A stretch of DNA of 6,936 nt from Candidatus Omnitrophota bacterium (GTDB lineage Bacteria > Omnitrophota > Gorgyraeia > 2-01-FULL-45-10), in NCBI GenBank assembly GCA_022703295.1, contig JAKLDX010000058.1:1-6936 (forward strand). The letters are read 5' to 3'. This document shows positions 6,201 to 6,936 of the stretch, in pieces (position 1 is the stretch's first letter; each line of letters starts with the position of its first letter). Below the pieces are notes generated by a model. The model searched no databases and was not told where the DNA came from. It saw only the letters and a list, made by a program, of their open reading frames with translations. The position numbers and the translations under genes are program-made.

Positions 6201-6936
6201 GAACAGGCACGGGCGGTATATGCTGGAAAAGCACGGTATGAAGATTATGGAGCCCATACCCGGTTTACAGGAGATGTTGCAGAAAGCAGACGCTGTATTG
6301 AAGAAGATAGATCGCTCCGCCAAGGCCGCGCCGTCAGCAGGCGAAGCGCTCAAGGCATTCCCGGCGGGGGATGCGGCAGATAAAAATGCGAAACCTGGCT
6401 GGATAGAGCCCGAAGCGTTAAATGCCCTTCTGGCGAGAGTAGATCGCGACAGGCCGAATGGATACACGGCGGCTCATGTAAAAGAGATGTTGCGCCGGAT
6501 ACCTGATGCTGAAGCTGCGGTATCGGCTGCATTTGGGGCGGATATCCGTTTTGACGATATACGCGTAATTATGCATGAGGAAGAGGTCGCGCAAGGCCCA
6601 TTGCGAAGCCAGTTTTTAGCTTCTCCGCTAGTAGGTAAATACAACCCGTCTCAGAAGAAAGCGACGTTATTTATTAATTTATGCTGCAACAGGATTACGC
6701 CGGATGAATTTATGTTGATGTCGGATTCCGCCTTCAGGCATGAACTGGTCGAGATGTATATTGTCAGTAATTTCTATGAAAGCGTCAATGCAAGCGCTTC
6801 TTCGCCGATGGCGCGGGCGATGGGATTCGTAGATGGTTTATATGGCGGCACGCTGGCGATTGCAGGCGTGAAAGGAATGGATGCGCTAGCGCGTAATCAT
6901 CGCATACCTGTAACGGAGACATTCCAAAAGGTGGAC
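1..6936 (+). CDS. Internal fragment of a giant multi-domain protein (kinase-like, two methyltransferase-like, HPr-like and HExxE units)
   Basis: Reading frame 1 stays open through all 2312 codons and runs off both ends, so both termini lie outside the window. A chance frame of this length without a stop is not credible, and recognisable domain motifs appear in this frame from residue 160 to 1452. Domains in order: unknown tail (1-90), kinase-like (107-392), class I methyltransferase (431-789), helical region (825-1145), second methyltransferase-like domain with an inserted coiled coil (1148-1452), possible HPr-like domain (1487-1590), unknown strand-rich region (1691-2105), and an HExxE unit (2125-2312). 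A short repeated peptide marks five of the linkers. No internal Met codon has a convincing ribosome binding site together with a preceding stop, so I treat this as one polypeptide. No signal peptide or membrane helix is visible. Known parallels are the giant ORFs of Candidatus Omnitrophota; that host assignment and the protein's function are inference. Confidence 0.93.
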   Translation, partial: MTGKRITREEPMGEPLESGWKLTFDTVTGREIEYMAADNMEEEAVISGILHQTSGSIDPAFPVTRPATSVDRRALSGLIFGQRADLSTSAAEDRKSFPTGDGDLPDANKNKYIPQAQLIDAHIKAIAKLYGCNPGDIKILSIPPELREDGSMVVSDQQKGDMNYVYHIKVRDAENPYGKVIRIPREVAQNSYLERARTVWHVLTRDGEALPALVPIRRMGELKLEYDDTETSNTVTFIEVPFVKGQPLEQMLQIEPEQGLVLLKELLKIAYEFHKRLIVVHDWNIENFLVDKDDAKAPLKFLEYMDAAMYVGAGKYNPLSGFFIMNEIRHFIPLLAYLMAGYRPAISLEEQGELVAYIDSLGEPFALNDYIEVENIYNERILPFVDGLIAKYAAAPPASSEETGEDRKSFPAGDSGETKDLASSNIIAGTDKARIRSGLIATAKQIDTLEALETIVKVLGSNKNLFSDDEKISIISEVFAICPAYPGDKPPYLIKENAAIFAKRMKDYAIRNNGPPKVTLLCYGISDGARIYQVVKYAEVIGLKVELIGIDYSDEYLVQARRLFPRADLLTKDLLKFDQRDAEFRNLIGKVDFIDSSFLLHEIYSFGGRPTPDAPIDEAKGLAELIKLLEASYVLLKDKGEIIITDLHILPDAEDPVTLTMSPEYKDAYNKVATRYEPVRIPPFPSDSQKLTIPKQILVTALDKMTFFVNVRRRAITEERIKREMKEKGCYYSEKDFIENLGRIGFIVPYLCTFNYEFFERPQLGNVTIEGNKQLPRPYIMIAAVKNSDPVNQVKVERGIVRKSIEMPSVSEDRKSFPAGAHSAGPILGKITDEAALLSDISDTHSRIKKSRLHSMTLQEFAREAKIPLAKFIDILNSHPWLIIELGIEEEFIVLGAETLIVFNKPQAKRPRVKTIPASIPVVADHARSVEAAWVNYFRREKYSEQMRAVLEQLSTHTKKGTFASALERLAPGSSEDSLEFLLFAIATYFKDVPIQDLTWLSGKVEVGPDAQRLNDEQKQEIDNRIRHLIAQFQADGKALGYSKYQNLPDMRPMSPGDADAARGIIKAMLAKREDHLRLIYDLKDEIYVIAPEAQILLDIAAYYCDRANVFFEELQARYEKLFPADAGSISTEDPWQAYYKINPDRKENDKIWKMTYPWLVDLIKGKKKPGKRVQVLEIGDADLRHAMELRQGLRPSEDFDVAVVDRVKLPLEVLKEKSGIQYIASKVEDLGPQQLSKKADVIVGIRALEYMDMPVVLAKLKDMAGDDADFVFIMQHPFSPLINETKMNLIKWWAALLDRRLGIRFLAGEISLEEIDRRVSAVLEEIDTEFGKVAAADFNFRPLWEGVLDKEKQRHSKFIQELAAVKETRDNRKIEQEIYKLRAEVSRIRRQCDSLERQYRPVLDIAGGHIAPYRSVEEIHRVFTANGFTIKQGFSVFPDERNGFFFFQLKKNPRSAIEYRKNYPAGGEVSAVRPESGRFEEILKKASIEVPLSVSYDDATPFKKVQMCVNLLEALLGKIAGIGNGINIFVKYPDSPKPMLVRFDDLLDQHSIGNALTLSSGESQLADADPTALAPERVKEIVSKIRGPFENAYDSLKVLGYMAKSDPYKETLGMESMGTEASAVDEKVAFLCFAHRMFVAHPNGAENWKQFKIYATAVMEIAGLTAEAIDEIEKTPAPSALSAQAGESIFQIAEGAAMQAKTALQVPYWDAELFEFYNNYRNGRTQFSMVGTAGLWVPLTDKYGQIIFAHIEKKDGKYHVLPDHFVLRRDTTSASLLMDERLNKAGLAGERLLYFTRRDDAPIPVRIPSVTGNGNIKLNGDLMVGMMKSALGTARLIYYYGDILSANSDRWAVAGLEPEKSDPRRMSVRVEPFTRHGADRIAALTLERKEAGAHLPDKLIVDRRKQEDVVVELGRHSVREIARKCVTGVPYLPALRKAVFNDNDEALSSRLVLFTDDIRFPVDGRPASIRLNASFTERLSLEYRIDGSQMYSIKMLMHSAAPDIKKSPATLLLMMAQGVINDIDEYHRAARQKWPLPRRVLYVIADALYSSKGDSPPSGVWLSFYRNRHGRYMLEKHGMKIMEPIPGLQEMLQKADAVLKKIDRSAKAAPSAGEALKAFPAGDAADKNAKPGWIEPEALNALLARVDRDRPNGYTAAHVKEMLRRIPDAEAAVSAAFGADIRFDDIRVIMHEEEVAQGPLRSQFLASPLVGKYNPSQKKATLFINLCCNRITPDEFMLMSDSAFRHELVEMYIVSNFYESVNASASSPMARAMGFVDGLYGGTLAIAGVKGMDALARNHRIPVTETFQKVD
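271..303 (+). repeat. Interspersed coding repeat, copy 1
   Basis: This copy encodes AEDRKSFPTGD at residues 91-101. It shares the 20-base core gaagaccgcaagagcttccc with copies 2 and 3 and matches copy 2 at 30 of 33 bases. It sits in a Ser/Ala/Asp-rich linker directly before the kinase-like domain. Confidence 0.85.
319..1176 (+). other. Protein-kinase/aminoglycoside-kinase-like domain, possibly a pseudokinase
   Basis: Residues 107-392 follow the order of a kinase fold. The N-lobe has strands NYVYHIKV (163-170) and KVIRIPREV (179-187), where the usual ATP-binding Lys appears as Arg182. The hinge is FIEVPFVKGQPLEQML (237-252), a common pattern in phosphotransferases of this clan. The catalytic loop is VVHDWNIENFLVD (279-291). 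Asp282 and Asn287 have the normal five-residue spacing of D-x-x-x-x-N, while the usual Lys is Asn284. A possible DFG equivalent is YMDAAMY (304-310) with Asp306. The C-lobe is helical to about 392. The fold call is fairly firm. Activity is doubtful because of the Lys-to-Arg and Lys-to-Asn changes, although aminoglycoside-type kinases tolerate some of these. The substrate is unknown. Linkers carrying repeat copies 1 and 2 bound the domain. Confidence 0.62.
1210..1242 (+). repeat. Interspersed coding repeat, copy 2
   Basis: This copy encodes GEDRKSFPAGD at residues 404-414, within a low-complexity linker that runs from AAAPPASSEET to SGETKDLASS. It is identical to copy 3 over 29 consecutive bases (1212-1240 and 2433-2461). 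I use it as the reference copy for comparisons. Confidence 0.87.
1291..2367 (+). other. Class I SAM-dependent methyltransferase domain
   Basis: Residues 431-789 carry the class I methyltransferase series in order. A helical lead-in (431-515) is followed by motif I, VTLLCYGISDGARIYQV (518-534), in the place of the SAM-binding glycine loop. The second strand ends in the acidic GIDYSDEYLVQARRLFP (549-565), where Asp551 would bind the ribose. LLTKDLLKFD (569-578) is the post-motif region, VDFIDSSFLLHEI (591-603) is strand 4, and EIIITDLHILP (641-651) is strand 5. A terminal subdomain with YYSEKDFIENLGRIGFIVP (731-749) matches the usual helix and 'GF' turn near the end of these enzymes. The motif I form G-x-S-x-G-x-x-x-Y recalls CheR-type protein methyltransferases, but I do not see enough to call that family. 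The substrate is unknown. The binding residues look intact enough for activity. Linkers with repeat copies 2 and 3 bound the domain. Confidence 0.72.
2431..2463 (+). repeat. Interspersed coding repeat, copy 3
   Basis: This copy encodes SEDRKSFPAGA at residues 811-821. It matches copy 2 at 29 of 33 bases, with all four differences in the outermost codons. It lies about 20 residues after the end of the first methyltransferase domain and before the helical region. Confidence 0.86.
2488..3435 (+). other. Mainly helical region of unknown function
   Basis: Residues 830-1145 are predicted by eye to be mostly amphipathic helix, with charged stretches such as RREKYSEQMRAVLEQL (819 residues of the slice precede it; it lies at 939-954) and DRANVFFEELQARYEKLF (1106-1123). 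Near the start is a possible helix-turn-helix (2566-2649, separate entry) followed by a short strand pair, ELGIEEEFIVLG (885-896). A basic segment, KPQAKRPRVK (905-914), then forms a probable linker. I recognise no enzyme motif. The region could be a scaffold or the lead-in to the second methyltransferase-like domain, since methyltransferases often have helical N-terminal extensions. Confidence 0.45.
2566..2649 (+). other. Possible helix-turn-helix segment
   Basis: Residues 856-883 read MTLQEFAREAKIPLAKFIDI and then LNSHPWLI. This resembles a helix-turn-helix of the form 'tlqelAre-gip-akfi-iL'. A short strand pair follows (885-896), as in winged helices. DNA binding is not implied, since such folds also mediate protein contacts. 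Confidence 0.3.
3442..4356 (+). other. Second methyltransferase-like domain, degenerate, with coiled-coil insertion
   Basis: Residues 1148-1452 follow the class I methyltransferase plan. A helix at MTYPWLVDLIKG (1155-1166) leads to strand 1 RVQVLEIGDADLRHAMEL (1173-1190), where the usual G-x-G-x-G is reduced to a single Gly, Gly1180. Strand 2 is DFDVAVVDRV (1199-1208) with Asp1206 as the acidic end. YIASKVEDLG (1223-1232) is the post-motif segment, ADVIVGIRALEYM (1240-1252) is strand 4, and ADFVFIMQHPFSP (1269-1281) is strand 5. A long helical insertion with a coiled coil follows. The fold then closes with RSVEEIHRVFTANGFTIKQG (1415-1434) and the final strand GFFFFQLKK (1444-1452). The weak glycine loop suggests altered or lost SAM binding. 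The family and substrate are unknown. Repeat copy 4 begins six residues after the last strand. Confidence 0.6.
4048..4200 (+). other. Coiled coil inserted in the second methyltransferase-like domain
   Basis: Residues 1350-1400 are highly charged and helical. From 1375 the hydrophobic residues I1375, I1379, L1382, V1386, I1389, C1393, L1396 and Y1400 follow a strict 4-3-4-3 spacing, as in a heptad repeat. It probably drives self-association or partner binding. It lies between strand 5 and the closing part of the fold, an unusual place for so long an insertion. Confidence 0.7.
4372..4404 (+). repeat. Interspersed coding repeat, diverged copy 4
   Basis: This copy encodes IEYRKNYPAGG at residues 1458-1468 and matches copy 2 at 24 of 33 bases. 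Most of the changes alter amino acids (D to Y, S to N, F to Y), but E, R, K, P, A and G are kept. It sits exactly at the seam after the second methyltransferase-like fold. Confidence 0.68.
4459..4770 (+). other. Possible HPr-like domain lacking the phospho-histidine
   Basis: Residues 1487-1590 can be laid on the HPr plan. There is a first strand ASIEVPLSVSYDD (1487-1499), then a loop and helix in the place of the HPr active site with DATPFKKVQMCVNLLEAL (1499-1516). A strand GINIFVKYPDSPKPMLVRF (1526-1544) is followed by a short helix, DLLDQHSIGNALTLSSGE (1546-1563), corresponding to the 'SIMGLMTLAAG' region of HPr, and a final helix, PERVKEIVSKIRGPF (1576-1590). The aligned active-site residues His and Arg are Asp1499 and Thr1501, with Pro1502 kept. 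If this is HPr-like, it cannot carry the normal histidine phosphate. The call rests on pattern only and may be wrong. Confidence 0.33.
4771..5070 (+). other. Helical region and linker of unknown function
   Basis: Residues 1591-1690 are mainly helical, for example KVAFLCFAHRMFV (1628-1640) and NWKQFKIYATAVMEIAGLTA (1648-1667). The region ends in an Ala/Pro/Ser-rich linker, TPAPSALSAQAGES (1676-1689), which resembles the linkers holding the repeat but carries no recognisable copy. No family is recognised. Confidence 0.4.
5071..6315 (+). other. Unrecognised strand-rich region
   Basis: Residues 1691-2105 have no motif I can assign. After a helical start, the part from 1727 to about 1990 is rich in alternating hydrophobic stretches typical of strands, such as LWVPLTDKYGQIIFAHI (1737-1753) and KYHVLPDHFVLRRD (1758-1771), and ends with SRLVLFTDDIRF (1950-1961). 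A more helical part, PATLLLMMAQGVINDIDEYH (2011-2030), follows. Next comes a strand-like RRVLYVIADALY (2039-2050), then basic residues SFYRNRHGRYMLEKHG (2064-2079). The length of about 415 residues leaves room for two domains. Codon use does not visibly differ from the neighbouring parts. I do not propose a function. Confidence 0.4.
6340..6372 (+). repeat. Interspersed coding repeat, diverged copy 5
   Basis: This copy encodes GEALKAFPAGD at residues 2114-2124 and matches copy 2 at 27 of 33 bases. The last 15 bases (6358-6372) are identical to copy 2, so the 3' half looks fresh while the 5' half has changed. It lies in the Ala/Lys/Ser-rich linker before the last unit. Confidence 0.75.
6373..6936 (+). 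other. Unit with an HExxE motif, cut by the window edge
   Basis: Residues 2125-2312 start with a linker and a helical part (PEALNALLARVDRDRPNG, 2137-2154). A strand KATLFINLCC (2220-2229) is followed by FRHELVEMYIV (2245-2255). The His2247-Glu2248-x-x-Glu2251 arrangement on a helix, after a strand that would edge a sheet, resembles the layout of metal-dependent peptidase-like folds. The usual second His of HExxH is a Glu here, and no third ligand is certain. It may therefore be a non-peptidase metal site or an inactive relative. The domain probably continues beyond the window. Confidence 0.3.

Overview
The whole window is coding. Frame 1 of the + strand has no stop codon in any of its 2312 codons, and the window contains neither its start nor its end. 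It is therefore an internal slice of one very large protein. No RNA gene, promoter, terminator, insertion sequence, CRISPR array or separate gene can be supported, and the open frames on the other strand are shadows. Base composition looks close to half G+C by eye. Codon use is mixed, with many ATA and AGA/AGG codons beside CGC/CGT. A giant multi-domain protein of this kind, with domains joined by short repeated linkers, fits the giant ORFs known from Candidatus Omnitrophota (former OP3) and related small, possibly predatory or epibiotic bacteria. That assignment is inference from the style of the protein; no marker gene is present.

Layout, in residues of this slice: 1-90 is the tail of an unrecognised unit. 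91-101 is repeat copy 1. 107-392 is a protein-kinase/aminoglycoside-kinase-like fold. 404-414 is repeat copy 2. 431-789 is a class I SAM-dependent methyltransferase. 811-821 is repeat copy 3. About 825-1145 is a mainly helical region that opens with a possible helix-turn-helix. 1148-1452 is a second, more degenerate methyltransferase-like domain with a coiled coil set inside it. 1458-1468 is diverged repeat copy 4. About 1487-1590 is a possible HPr-like domain without the phospho-histidine. About 1591-1690 is a helical region. 1691-2105 is unrecognised and rich in predicted strands. 2114-2124 is diverged repeat copy 5. 2125-2312 is a unit with an HExxE sequence, which the window edge cuts off.

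The most interesting signal is the short interspersed repeat. It encodes a peptide of the form E-x-x-K-x-(F/Y)-P-(A/T)-G and occurs five times, always in the same frame and orientation. Each copy lies in a Ser/Ala/Pro/Gly/Asp-rich linker between predicted domains. Three copies share 21 identical nucleotides and two share 29, and the core has no stop in any of the six frames. The older copies changed amino acids while remaining similar as DNA. This looks like a small repeat that spreads in DNA and is tolerated in coding sequence at domain seams, comparable in principle to the palindromic elements inserted in Rickettsia genes, but it could instead be a selected linker or processing peptide.

If the enzyme-like domains work together, the polypeptide would combine phosphoryl-transfer-like and methyl-transfer-like modules. 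Several key residues are altered (kinase Lys, methyltransferase glycine loop, HPr His), so some modules may be non-catalytic. No signal peptide or membrane segment is visible in this slice, so cellular location cannot be judged.
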